Source of the DNA: Acidobacteriaceae bacterium
Lineage (GTDB): Bacteria > Acidobacteriota > Terriglobia > Terriglobales > Acidobacteriaceae
NCBI GenBank assembly: GCA_003140705.1
Contig: PLKU01000288.1
Location: forward strand, 22,839 to 45,849
Direction of reading: 5' to 3'
Length of the DNA: 23,011 nucleotides
This document shows positions 1 to 7,075 of this stretch, piece after piece. Position 1 is the stretch's first letter. The number at the start of each line of letters is the position of its first letter. Below the pieces are notes generated by a model. That model made no database searches. It worked only from the letters and a program-made list of their open reading frames with translations, and was not told the origin of the DNA. Position numbers and translations under genes: made by a program.

Positions 1-23
1 CGGCACGACTGAAGTCATGCCCT
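1..23. repeat. Short palindromic repeat, copy 1 (GGCACGACT-GA type)
   Basis: The sequence GGCACGACT, a GA loop, then AGTCATGCC forms a near-perfect hairpin with one mismatch. A perfect copy lies at 13713-13732 and a right half-copy at 226-241. Three occurrences in 23 kb outside genes point to a dispersed REP-like element. I recall similar palindromes in acidobacterial intergenic regions, but that is memory and not a search result. The left end of this copy is cut by the window edge. Confidence 0.6.
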
Positions 24-147
24 GTTACAAGACCTTCGCAATTTCTTGGTAAGTGATTCCTTTCCAAATCCAATCAAGAGGGGCTCGGAATTCGATCTAG
101 TTCTCTGACCGCGTGATTTCGTGCGTTGCGATTGAGTGCAGTGGTAT

Positions 148-192
148 CCCACCCTAGGCGCAAAAACAGAGGCGCGCCGAGGGTGGGGCACC
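148..192. repeat. Hairpin element ending GGGGCACCC, copy A
   Basis: CCCACCCT (148-155) pairs perfectly with AGGGTGGG (180-187). After one mismatch, GGCGC (157-161) pairs with GCGCC (174-178), leaving a 12-base A-rich loop. The right arm runs on into GCACCC. A second hairpin at 11041-11081 has a different stem but the same GGGGCACCC right end, so I read these as two members of one dispersed hairpin family. It lies downstream of tgt and could also slow transcription, though no T-tract follows on either strand. Confidence 0.5.
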
Positions 193-225
193 CAATTTTG
201 GTACAACAACAAGCGGTCAAAGACC

Positions 226-241
226 TAGTCGTGCCCTTTCA
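226..241. repeat. Half-copy of the GGCACGACT-type palindrome overlapping the tgt stop
   Basis: AGTCGTGCCCTTTCAA is identical to 13724-13739, the right half and flank of the perfect palindrome. The left half is missing. The last three bases of tgt (239-241, TCA on plus, TGA on minus) lie inside this repeat. The whole 1-238 stretch otherwise holds only the two other repeat elements and no credible gene. Confidence 0.55.
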
Positions 242-1351
242 AGGCACCCAGCCGTCAGGATGAAGGCTCGTGCGAACGCGCTCCATGATTCCCAGGTAGT
301 AGGCGAGGTTGTGGATTGAGTTGAGCGTGCCTGAAAGCGCCTCACCGGCATGCATCAGGTGGCGCAGGTAGGCGCGCGAGTAGCGACGACAAACCATACA
401 CTCGCAGCCGGGATCGGGTGGTCCTTGATCCTCCGCATATCTCTTGCCCTTGATGTTCAGGCGCCCTTCGCTGGTGAAGAGCAGCCCGTGGCGCGCGGCC
501 CGTGTGGGCAACACGCAATCCATCATGTCCACGCCCATGCGGGCATACTGCTCAATCTCGTCCGGGTACCCGACGCCCATCACGTAGCGCGGCTTGTCGG
601 CGGGCAGCAGTGGCAACACTTCGGAGATCATCTCCGTGGTCAAGTCGCGGGGCTCGCCCACGCTCAAGCCGCCGATGGCATAGCCGTCAAAGTCCATCTC
701 GATGAGGCGCTCCGCACTTTCGCGACGCAGATCTTTGTACATGCCGCCCTGCACGATTCCAAACAAGCTTTGATTGCGGCCTACGAATTCATCGCGCCAC
801 GGAACTTCGTCGCGATGCGCACGAAAATGATCGAGCGATCGGCGTGCCCAGGCCATGGTGAGCCGCAGGCTCTCTTCTGCGCGGCTGCGGTCAGCGGGGT
901 ATTCCGTGCACTCGTCGAAGGCCATGGCAATGTCGGCACCGAGAGCGATCTGCACGTCCATGGAGTGCTCGGGCGTGAAGAAATGGCTGCTGCCATCGAG
1001 ATGCGAGCGAAAGCGAACGCCCTCATCGCTGACCTTGCGCAGCGCGCTCAAGCTGAAGACCTGGAAGCCGCCGGAGTCAGTCAGGATGGCACGTGGCCAA
1101 CTGATGAACTTGTGCAGCCCGCCCATGCGGCGGATGGGCTCGTGACCGGGGCGCAGGTAAAGGTGGTATGTGTTGCCGAGAATGATTTGCGCGCCCAACG
1201 ACTCAAGCACGTCCTGAGGGACGGCTTTCACGGTGCCCGCGGTGCCCACCGGCATGAAGACTGGGGTTTCCACGATCTGATGAGGCAAGGAGAGCTGACC
1301 TCGGCGGCTGCCGGCTTCGGTGTTCGCAATGATTTTGAAGGGCGAGGTCAC
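239..1351 (-). CDS. tgt: Queuine tRNA-ribosyltransferase
   Basis: This enzyme exchanges guanine at position 34 of GUN-anticodon tRNAs for the queuosine precursor preQ1, in the cytoplasm. The 370-residue length is normal. Visible family marks are TDSGGFQVFS (D92, general acid/base), AFDEC (D146), GIVQGG near 198-203, the nucleophile D278 in VDMMDCVLPTR, and the zinc site C316, C318, C321 and H347. The start is GTG; a stop codon lies in frame three codons upstream, and no clear Shine-Dalgarno sequence precedes it, so translation may be weak or coupled. It follows the TonB receptor gene by 28 bases on the same strand. Its stop codon lies in a half-copy of a dispersed palindrome. No other queuosine gene (queA, queC-F) is in the window. 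Confidence 0.97.
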   Translation of the reverse strand: MTSPFKIIANTEAGSRRGQLSLPHQIVETPVFMPVGTAGTVKAVPQDVLESLGAQIILGNTYHLYLRPGHEPIRRMGGLHKFISWPRAILTDSGGFQVFSLSALRKVSDEGVRFRSHLDGSSHFFTPEHSMDVQIALGADIAMAFDECTEYPADRSRAEESLRLTMAWARRSLDHFRAHRDEVPWRDEFVGRNQSLFGIVQGGMYKDLRRESAERLIEMDFDGYAIGGLSVGEPRDLTTEMISEVLPLLPADKPRYVMGVGYPDEIEQYARMGVDMMDCVLPTRAARHGLLFTSEGRLNIKGKRYAEDQGPPDPGCECMVCRRYSRAYLRHLMHAGEALSGTLNSIHNLAYYLGIMERVRTSLHPDGWVP

Positions 1352-1379
1352 GTTGTGATTCTAACGGGCCGGCCTGCAG

Positions 1380-3671
1380 CTATTTCTTATCGCGTCCTAA
1401 TCGAAGGAGAATGCCGGCGCGCGCAACGCGGGGAGTCGCCAATGTGGTGGTGGGCGTCTTGGCGACTTCGATCTGGCGGTTGAGCATGTTTTCTCCCGCG
1501 GCGAAGACTTGCACGCGCGTGCCAAAGTCGTGCGAGGCGTAAGCGTCAAGCCGGAAGTAGCCGTGCAGTTGGTAGACGTTTGCGTCATCGTCATATTGCC
1601 GCCCACTGAGGCGGCCCTGCAGGTTTACGGTCCCCAGGGCAGGGCGAAATGCTCTCACGTTCATGGTGGCGAGATTGCGTGCTACTTCTGGAATCCAGTT
1701 GCCCAGGTCCTGCGTGCCGCGGGTCACCGTGGCCTGGGCGAACTGATAGCCGCCATCGACGGCCAGCCAGCGCAGCGGGGCAACCTCATAGTCGATCGAG
1801 ACGCCGCGGCTCTCGATCTGGCCCAGGTTTTCGCGCATCAGCAGAATCGGCGAGGAGTTGGGATTGGTGGTGACCGCGGTGATGGGGCGATTGACCTGGG
1901 TGAGGAAGTAGCTGGTGCGTACGCTGCCCCAGCGGTATTCAGAAGCCAGCCCTGCTTCCCAACCCGTTGCGCGCTCACTGAGCAGGCTGCCGTTGGGTTT
2001 GGTCAGCTGATTTCCCACTTGCGTTGAGCGGTAGAGCTCATTGGGCGTGGGCTCGCGAAAGGCCCGGAAGCCCGACGCGGAAAGTGCCCAATGATCAAAG
2101 AGCTTGCGAGAGAGGCCGACACGCGGATCAAAGAAGTGCTGGTTGAATTGCGTGGGCTGGGTTGGGTTCGGGCCCCAACTGGAGCCATTCCAAAGCAGTC
2201 CATGTCCGTCGAAATTCTGGAACCAGTCCATCCGTGCGGAAGCCGTGAGGGTCCAGGCTTTGTACCCGTCCATGACTTCTGCGTAAACGGCAGAGTCGCG
2301 CTGATGGTCGTGCAGGTTTGTCAGTGCGGTGGAGGAGCCATAGCTCTGTTCCTGGTCCCAGACGCGGACGTCATGGGTATCGGCGCCCATGACCAGCAGC
2401 AGTCCCGCTGTCAGCGGCTGGTTCCAGTGCGCTACTGCGCCGAGTTCATTGTTGGGCGTCAGTGAGAACTTGGATGGAATCTCGCCGCAGCGAAAGCTGC
2501 ACGCAGCGTTGCCGAAGATGGGCAGGTTGGAGATGCTGGAGAACGTCTGGCGGAAGTGATCGGTGGAACCATAGAAGCGCGTCACCAACGAGGCTTCGCG
2601 CGGGCCTTTCCAATCCGCTCCAGTTGCGTATCGCCACAGGCGAGTTCCATTGGTTTGGTAGGGAGTCCCGTTGTTCCGCGCTTCGTTGAATCCGCTGCCG
2701 CGAACAAAGAGCCTCAAAGCATCGTAATCATGCTCGGCCAACAGCGCGCCGTTCTGGCTGTGAACGTTACTGGAAATATCTACGGGACCGCTCTGGGACG
2801 GAGCTTCCTGAATGAAGCCGTCGGTACCGATGGTGCCACCGCTTGCCAGAACTCCCCAGGGGCCATGTTTGGCCTGTACGCGCAGGCTGTCGTCGTAGGT
2901 GCTTTCCGCGCCGTAACTGGACATCAACTCGAAGGTGGGCTTGTCCGCGCTGGGCCGCACAGGGACTACGTTGACTACGCCGCCGATGGCGCTTGATCCG
3001 TAAAGATCGCTGGCACCGCCGCGCACGAGTTCGATGCGCTGAATGGAAAGCTCAGTTTTCTCCAGCCAGTGAATCGTTCCGGCGAAGGCGTCGTTCAACG
3101 GCACATCATCTTCAGTAAGCAGTGTTCGGCTGGCCGAAGTGGACCCGAGGCCGCGCAGACTCATGCCTTGCGATGACGGGTTGGCGACGAGCGAGCTCGA
3201 ACGCCGGAAGAGCTCGACACCGGGAAGCTCGCGCAACTGGCCATCCATCGTAACGGACGCTGTCGAGTTCAGTGCGGATTCAGAGAGCATGCGCGTCGTG
3301 GCCGGACTTTCCAGCGAACCCAGCGGCGCGCGGTAGGCGGTGACCGTGACTTGCTCGGCGTGGGCAGCCAGCTCGAGGCGGACCGTTGTTGCGCTGCTGA
3401 TTTGCAAAACCTTTTCGGAAAATTGAGAGGCGGCGACATGCAGGCTACAGGGAGTGGTGCATGCAACTGTCAGCTTTCCGTTCGAATCAGTATGTCCCAA
3501 CAACTTCCCGGCTGAATCGTGCACGGTGGCTCCGGGGAGTACGACGCCTCGGCTATCCTCGACGGTGAGTGTGAAGCTTGCCGGGCTCTGTGCGAGCAGG
3601 CTCGTCGGCGCGAGCACCATTGCCGTCAGGGCCAGTCTGCCAGTCATCCGCTTGAATTTGAACCACCGCAT
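1380..3671 (-). CDS. TonB-dependent outer-membrane receptor with N-terminal carboxypeptidase-like domain
   Basis: This 763-residue protein should be a gated outer-membrane barrel importing an unknown ligand. Residues 1-28 form a signal peptide ending LLAQ. Residues about 32-102 look like a carboxypeptidase-regulatory beta-sandwich (GVVLPGATV, TDSNGKL). A candidate TonB box, EQVTVTAY, lies at 106-113. The plug follows (QLRELPGVELF, MSLRGLG, RIELVRGGASDLYGSSAIGGVVNVV, about 145-236), then the barrel. The C-terminus is GILLRLGRDKK and lacks the usual terminal aromatic residue, which is slightly odd. The size and plug resemble BtuB-like receptors, but the substrate cannot be read from sequence. 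The first ATG has GAGGG nine bases upstream; an ATG at 3647 would also keep the signal peptide. The start lies 119 bases inside folK as annotated. It sits directly upstream of tgt. Confidence 0.93.
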   Translation of the reverse strand: MRWFKFKRMTGRLALTAMVLAPTSLLAQSPASFTLTVEDSRGVVLPGATVHDSAGKLLGHTDSNGKLTVACTTPCSLHVAASQFSEKVLQISSATTVRLELAAHAEQVTVTAYRAPLGSLESPATTRMLSESALNSTASVTMDGQLRELPGVELFRRSSSLVANPSSQGMSLRGLGSTSASRTLLTEDDVPLNDAFAGTIHWLEKTELSIQRIELVRGGASDLYGSSAIGGVVNVVPVRPSADKPTFELMSSYGAESTYDDSLRVQAKHGPWGVLASGGTIGTDGFIQEAPSQSGPVDISSNVHSQNGALLAEHDYDALRLFVRGSGFNEARNNGTPYQTNGTRLWRYATGADWKGPREASLVTRFYGSTDHFRQTFSSISNLPIFGNAACSFRCGEIPSKFSLTPNNELGAVAHWNQPLTAGLLLVMGADTHDVRVWDQEQSYGSSTALTNLHDHQRDSAVYAEVMDGYKAWTLTASARMDWFQNFDGHGLLWNGSSWGPNPTQPTQFNQHFFDPRVGLSRKLFDHWALSASGFRAFREPTPNELYRSTQVGNQLTKPNGSLLSERATGWEAGLASEYRWGSVRTSYFLTQVNRPITAVTTNPNSSPILLMRENLGQIESRGVSIDYEVAPLRWLAVDGGYQFAQATVTRGTQDLGNWIPEVARNLATMNVRAFRPALGTVNLQGRLSGRQYDDDANVYQLHGYFRLDAYASHDFGTRVQVFAAGENMLNRQIEVAKTPTTTLATPRVARAGILLRLGRDKK

Positions 3672-4161
3672 TGCTATCGCCCTCAGAGGGGGGGAACAGT
3701 CCGTGGAGTAATTGTGTCACGGTTTTTCCGGTCCCGGGGTCAATGGCATGCGGGGCTATCTCGCGGAGCGGGATGAGGACGAAGGCGCGCTCGGCCACGC
3801 GCGGGTGAGGGATTTCGAGGCCGGGCAGGCTGATGTTGACGTGGTCGAAGAGAAGGATGTCGAGGTCGAGCGTCCTGGGGCCGTTGGCGATTCCTGCCGA
3901 GCGGTCGCGGCCGAATTCGAGCTCGATGGCGAGAAGGCCGTTGAGCAGGGTCTGCGGGGCAAGATCGGTTTCGAGTGCAATGGCGGCGTTGACGAAGCGG
4001 GGCTGATGGGCGAATCCAACGGGATAGGTGCTGTAAAGAGAGGAGCGAGCAGCGACGCGGCCGAGGGACGCAAGGCGCAAAGCGGCAGCGGCGAGAGTGA
4101 CCTCAGGGGGACCTGCGGTGCTGGGAAGATTTGCGCCCAAGCCGATGTAAGCCGTGTGCAT
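3553..4161 (-). CDS. folK: 2-amino-4-hydroxy-6-hydroxymethyldihydropteridine pyrophosphokinase (HPPK)
   Basis: HPPK transfers pyrophosphate from ATP to 6-hydroxymethyl-dihydropterin in folate synthesis. The N-terminus YIGLGANL and the signature GPRTLDLDILL (94-104, with Mg-binding D99 and D101) are clear. The family is usually about 160 residues; this frame gives 202. The extra tail after about residue 160 is low in conserved character and overlaps the downstream receptor gene by 119 bases. The extension starts at a run of seven C on the coding strand (3688-3694). One extra C would give the ending FPPL followed by TGA, a 159-residue protein with no overlap. Either the run is miscounted, or this strain carries a real one-base deletion and a read-through tail. 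The catalytic part is intact in both cases. Confidence 0.93.
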   Translation of the reverse strand: MHTAYIGLGANLPSTAGPPEVTLAAAALRLASLGRVAARSSLYSTYPVGFAHQPRFVNAAIALETDLAPQTLLNGLLAIELEFGRDRSAGIANGPRTLDLDILLFDHVNISLPGLEIPHPRVAERAFVLIPLREIAPHAIDPGTGKTVTQLLHGLFPPSEGDSNAVVQIQADDWQTGPDGNGARADEPARTEPGKLHTHRRG

Positions 4162-4263
4162 GGTTCAAGAGTAGCGCGGAGAGCGGAGGCCCGCAGGTCA
4201 GGCAGGCGCAAGGTGAGCAGGAAACCCTCAGTCTGGTAGCATCCTCTTTGGAGATGATTCAGG

Positions 4264-4500
4264 ATGGATGCTCTTAGCAATGCGGGACTTGGCGCCCGGC
4301 GCAATGAAGATATCGCTCTCGATTTGTTGAAATTTGTGGCTGCCACTGCTGGCGTGGGCAAGACTGCCGTGCCATCAACGGGATTCAGTGGCGCATCCGC
4401 GCCCAAGACGGAGGAGCAGGTAGCGCAACTGCTCGCGCTTTACAGCCGCTGCCTGAAAGCTGTCCAGTCCAAAGCGCCGGAAGCCGGGGCGGCGCAATAG
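4264..4500 (+). CDS. Small uncharacterised protein upstream of Gfo/Idh oxidoreductase
   Basis: I do not recognise a family. The 78-residue product has no signal peptide, no membrane segment and no cysteine pair; it has one Cys (YSRCLKAV). Residues 12-30 (RRNEDIALDLLKFVAATAG) and 50-70 (EEQVAQLLALYSRCLKAVQ) are likely amphipathic helices separated by a Gly/Ser/Pro-rich linker, so a small helical hairpin is plausible. A GGAG motif about ten bases before the ATG supports the start. The next gene begins 14 bases after its stop, so the two are probably one operon and the protein may serve the oxidoreductase. It is divergent from folK, with about 100 bases between them for both promoters. Confidence 0.7.
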   Translation: MDALSNAGLGARRNEDIALDLLKFVAATAGVGKTAVPSTGFSGASAPKTEEQVAQLLALYSRCLKAVQSKAPEAGAAQ

Positions 4501-4514
4501 CCGGCGAACCCATT

Positions 4515-5693
4515 TTGCGGGTCGCGGTTGCCGGTGCAGGCGCCTTTGGACGCAACCACCTTCGCGTGTATCGCGAGTTGGAGACGGAAGGGCAGGGCGT
4601 CGCCCTGGTGGCTGCTGTGGAGCCCGACCCGGCCCGGGCGGCCGAGGCCGCGGCCAAGTACTCACTTCCTGTCTACTCGACGGTTGACGAGTTACTCGCT
4701 GCCAATCTCAAGCTGGATGCAGCCACCGTTGCGGTGCCTACCGTACATCATCACGCGGTGGCCTCTGCACTATTGAACGCGGGACTGGACCTGCTGGTAG
4801 AAAAGCCTCTGGCCGGGAGCCTGGCAGAGGCCGACGAATTGCTTGAGCTGGCTGCCAAGCATCAACGCATTTTGCAGCCGGGCCACCTGGAGCGATTCAA
4901 TCCAGCGGTGCTGGCGGTGCAGCCGCAACTGCGCAGGCCCATGTTCTTTGAGGCACACCGGCTCTCCATCTTTACTCCAAGATCGCTAGATGTGGATGTT
5001 GTGCTGGACCTGATGATCCACGACCTGGACATCGTGCTGACCTTTGCCAACTCGCCCGTACGCGAGGTGCGGGCCGTTGGTTTGCCGATTCTTTCGCACA
5101 AGGTGGACATCGCCAACGTCCGCGTGGAACTTGAGTCCGGCTGCGTTGCCAATTTCACGGCATCGCGCGTCTCCACGGAGCAAGTGCGCAAGCTACGGTT
5201 CTTTGAGCCTCGGCAATACGTCTCCATCGACTATGCCCGGCAGGACTTGCTTGTGATTCGTGTGGATTCCGGAATTGCCAACGAGGGCGCCGTTCCCAAC
5301 CTGCTTGCGTCTCTGCCCCCGCACATCAGCGCGCTCATTCCGCAGCACCTGGCTTCGGCACTCGCTGCGGGTAAGATTGATCCTGCTGTGATTGCGCAAT
5401 TCGCAGCATCGGCCAAGCTCGATCCGGCACTGATTGCCTCATTAACGGCGCCGACCGGACCGGCTCCTGGCCTTTCATTCGCAAAGCCGCCGGTGACGCC
5501 GGGTGAGCCGCTGCGGCTGGAGATTGAATCGTTTCTCGATTCAGTGCGCACGCGCCGCGAACCGCGGGTCACAGCTCGTCAAGGCCGCAACGCGTTGGAA
5601 CTGGCCCTGGAGATTCAATCGTCGATGGCCGCTCACGCCCATCGCGCGGGATTGGCGGATTTTTTCGCGCCCGAGAAAGCTGGGAGCGCTTAG
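4515..5693 (+). CDS. Gfo/Idh/MocA-family NAD(P)-dependent oxidoreductase, possibly nucleotide-sugar dehydrogenase
   Basis: The N-terminus VAVAGAGAFGRNH is a Rossmann NAD(P) site. EKPLA with K97 is the conserved catalytic-lysine motif of the family, and MIHDLDI (167-173) the second-domain His-Asp pair. GHLERFNPAV (123-132) and VVLDLMIHDLDIVL recall the Gfo/Idh enzymes that oxidise UDP-GlcNAc at C3 for amide-linked lipid A (GnnA type). That assignment is inference: no GnnB transaminase is nearby, although lpxC is 7 kb away. Residues about 258-330 are an Ala/Pro-rich insertion containing an imperfect tandem repeat (KIDPAVIAQFAAS, then KLDPALIASLTAP), making the protein 392 residues, longer than I expect for this type. 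The start appears to be TTG; no ATG fits before the Rossmann motif. Confidence 0.88.
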   Translation: MRVAVAGAGAFGRNHLRVYRELETEGQGVALVAAVEPDPARAAEAAAKYSLPVYSTVDELLAANLKLDAATVAVPTVHHHAVASALLNAGLDLLVEKPLAGSLAEADELLELAAKHQRILQPGHLERFNPAVLAVQPQLRRPMFFEAHRLSIFTPRSLDVDVVLDLMIHDLDIVLTFANSPVREVRAVGLPILSHKVDIANVRVELESGCVANFTASRVSTEQVRKLRFFEPRQYVSIDYARQDLLVIRVDSGIANEGAVPNLLASLPPHISALIPQHLASALAAGKIDPAVIAQFAASAKLDPALIASLTAPTGPAPGLSFAKPPVTPGEPLRLEIESFLDSVRTRREPRVTARQGRNALELALEIQSSMAAHAHRAGLADFFAPEKAGSA

Positions 5694-5698
5694 CTTCT

Positions 5699-5753
5699 AG
5701 CTTTCAGCCGTCAGCTTTCAGGTTGCAGCTTTTAGCCGCAGGCTTTCAGCAAC
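5699..5753. repeat. Degenerate 14-bp tandem repeat (AGCTTTCAG units)
   Basis: Four consecutive units of 13-14 bases begin AGCTTTCAGCCGTC, AGCTTTCAGGTTGC, AGCTTTTAGCCGC and AGGCTTTCAGCAAC. They start five bases after the oxidoreductase stop codon and fill most of the gap to the convergent membrane-protein gene. No strong hairpin is evident, so a terminator role is not supported. Confidence 0.55.
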
Positions 5754-5796
5754 TTGCTGCTCGCTCGTGGTGTGGGGCTGGGAAGGCTTACGGCTT

Positions 5797-6243
5797 CTAG
5801 GCGATGCCCAGGACGCGGTTCACAAAGCCTACGATGTACTTCCAAACCAGGTAGTAGCCGGCCATTGCCGCCAGGATGAAAAACGGCAGCACCACGTAAG
5901 GGATCTGGACGCATTGGAAGACGGAGACACCGTGTGCGCCAAAGTGCAGCACGCCTAGGTAACTGGCCACTGTGGCTCCTATTGGCGCGCCGATGAGCGG
6001 GAGAATTGCCCCATGCGGGCCGATGGGTAAATGCGTGCTCTCATGGGATGCGAGGTGGAGCATGTTCCACAGCCCGAACAACGTGGGGACCAGCGCCAGT
6101 GGAAAGACGAGGAACCTCTCGACAGGAAACGGCGCGGCAAGCACTAGGCGGAGCACCACAAAGGCGGCCAGAATCAGTGGCAATACGAGCGTGGGCACAA
6201 AGATTCCGGCCAGGTAAGCGCGGAGATAGGGATGGGTATTCAT
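5797..6243 (-). CDS. Four-helix integral membrane protein of unknown function
   Basis: The start is the ATG at 6243, preceded by a perfect AGGAGGA about eight bases away; the open frame extends further upstream but without such a site and with Arg-rich, non-conserved-looking sequence. The product is 148 residues with four hydrophobic segments at about 8-36, 43-65, 75-100 and 109-140. Between segments two and three lies HLASHESTHLPIGPHG, with several His and one Glu that could bind metal or form a functional loop. I do not recognise a characterised family. The gene is 38 bases downstream of the small one-helix gene and on the same strand as the sigma factor, so it is probably the third member of that operon. 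A role as signal sensor or sigma target is possible but unproven. Confidence 0.8.
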   Translation of the reverse strand: MNTHPYLRAYLAGIFVPTLVLPLILAAFVVLRLVLAAPFPVERFLVFPLALVPTLFGLWNMLHLASHESTHLPIGPHGAILPLIGAPIGATVASYLGVLHFGAHGVSVFQCVQIPYVVLPFFILAAMAGYYLVWKYIVGFVNRVLGIA

Positions 6244-6281
6244 AACTTCCTCCTTGTCGGCGAGCAACGGAACTCGCCTGT

Positions 6282-6521
6282 TTACAGGCAGTAAAAGAGC
6301 ACAGAGATCGACGCCGGAAACGCGGCGGCGAACAGAACGAGTGCAGCCAGCAGCGCCCAATCGAGCGATGCCCAGGAGATCAAGGGTGGCGTCGCTGGCC
6401 GGGCATGGAGCCGTCGCAGCATTGCGGCCCACAGATCACGATCTGGCTCAGGATCACCTTCAACCCGAGGCAGAGCCTGTTGCAACAGTTGCTTTATCTT
6501 GTCCTCATCGTTTGCATTCAT
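6282..6521 (-). CDS. Small single-helix membrane protein, candidate anti-sigma factor
   Basis: The 79-residue product has a charged N-terminal half (MNANDEDKIKQLLQQALPRV, then EPDRDLW near 25-31) and one hydrophobic C-terminal segment at about 53-79. The topology therefore suggests a cytoplasmic N-terminal domain anchored in the inner membrane, as in anti-sigma factors. It lacks the HxxxCxxC zinc motif of the ZAS class. Its ATG overlaps the sigma stop in ATGA (6518-6521), a classic coupling arrangement, and AGGGGA lies about seven bases upstream. Position, coupling and topology make it the best candidate to hold the ECF sigma factor, but no known domain is recognised. It ends almost immediately after the helix, with no periplasmic sensing domain; the downstream four-helix protein could supply that. 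Confidence 0.8.
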   Translation of the reverse strand: MNANDEDKIKQLLQQALPRVEGDPEPDRDLWAAMLRRLHARPATPPLISWASLDWALLAALVLFAAAFPASISVLFYCL

Positions 6522-7051
6522 GGTGTGATCCCCTGTTGTTGAAGGTCCTTTCTGAGTGATCGAAGCGCGCGAAAGACACGCAGTTTTACCGCCGAGACGG
6601 AGATACCAAGCGCCTCAGCAATTTCTTTGCCCGGTCGTTCCTCGACGACCGACAGGATCGCCGCAATGCGCAACTTCGGCGGCAATCGCTGAAAAGCCTG
6701 CGCGGTTTTGGCGCGAAGCTCCGCGCTTATGGCTGGGTCGGCCGCGGTCCGAGTTGGAATCTCGGCATCCAACTCAGTCTCAGGCCGAGCACGCTTCAAC
6801 CAATCGAGCGCCGCATTTGTGGCGATGCGCCGCGCCCATGCTTCAAAGCCATGCGAGGGCTGAAAGCGAGCGTGGGCCCGGTAAATGCGCCAGAAGGTTT
6901 CCACCGTCAGGTCCTCGGTTGTTGCCGGATTGCGGACGATGCGCAGAATCCAGCCGTAGACTGCGCGCTGATGAAGGCGGAAAAGAGTCTCGAACGCGGC
7001 CACACTGCCTTGTCGAAACTCATTCAGGACGTCGCTCGGTTCGCTCTGCAT
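6518..7051 (-). CDS. ECF-type RNA polymerase sigma factor
   Basis: This 177-residue protein has only sigma regions 2 and 4, the ECF layout. Region 2 spans about 20-88 (LFRLHQRAVYGWILRIVRN, EDLTVETFWRIYR, FEAWARRIATNAALDWLKR). Region 4 spans about 118-170, with the helix-turn-helix GKEIAEALGISVSAVKLRVFRALRSL that reads the -35 element. The start ATG has a purine-rich GGAAGGG shortly upstream. It is the first gene of a three-gene operon with the 79-aa and 148-aa membrane proteins and is divergent from the GH3 gene. A TGTAAC-N17-CGTAA promoter lies just upstream and suggests autoregulation. Regulon and signal are unknown. Confidence 0.95.
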   Translation of the reverse strand: MQSEPSDVLNEFRQGSVAAFETLFRLHQRAVYGWILRIVRNPATTEDLTVETFWRIYRAHARFQPSHGFEAWARRIATNAALDWLKRARPETELDAEIPTRTAADPAISAELRAKTAQAFQRLPPKLRIAAILSVVEERPGKEIAEALGISVSAVKLRVFRALRSLRKDLQQQGITP

Positions 7052-7075
7052 CCGCCCTTCCCTTCCTATCTATGC

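Noticed and set aside
15..212. A 65-codon minus-strand open frame
   Set aside because: It is built almost entirely from the palindromic repeats and shows no protein-like composition or ribosome site.
350..1483. A 377-codon plus-strand open frame
   Set aside because: It lies opposite tgt, whose catalytic motifs are complete, so it is a shadow of high-G+C codon use.
3756..4406. A 216-codon minus-strand open frame overlapping folK
   Set aside because: It is Ser/Pro/Arg-rich, out of frame with folK, and covers the 78-residue gene on the other strand; folK has the family motifs.
5699..5753. Possible CRISPR-like array
   Set aside because: The units are contiguous 14-mers without unique spacers and there are no cas genes, so it is a simple degenerate tandem repeat.
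6244..6432. Upstream extension of the four-helix membrane protein
   Set aside because: The extension overlaps most of the 79-residue gene in another frame, and a near-perfect ribosome site sits exactly before the ATG at 6243.
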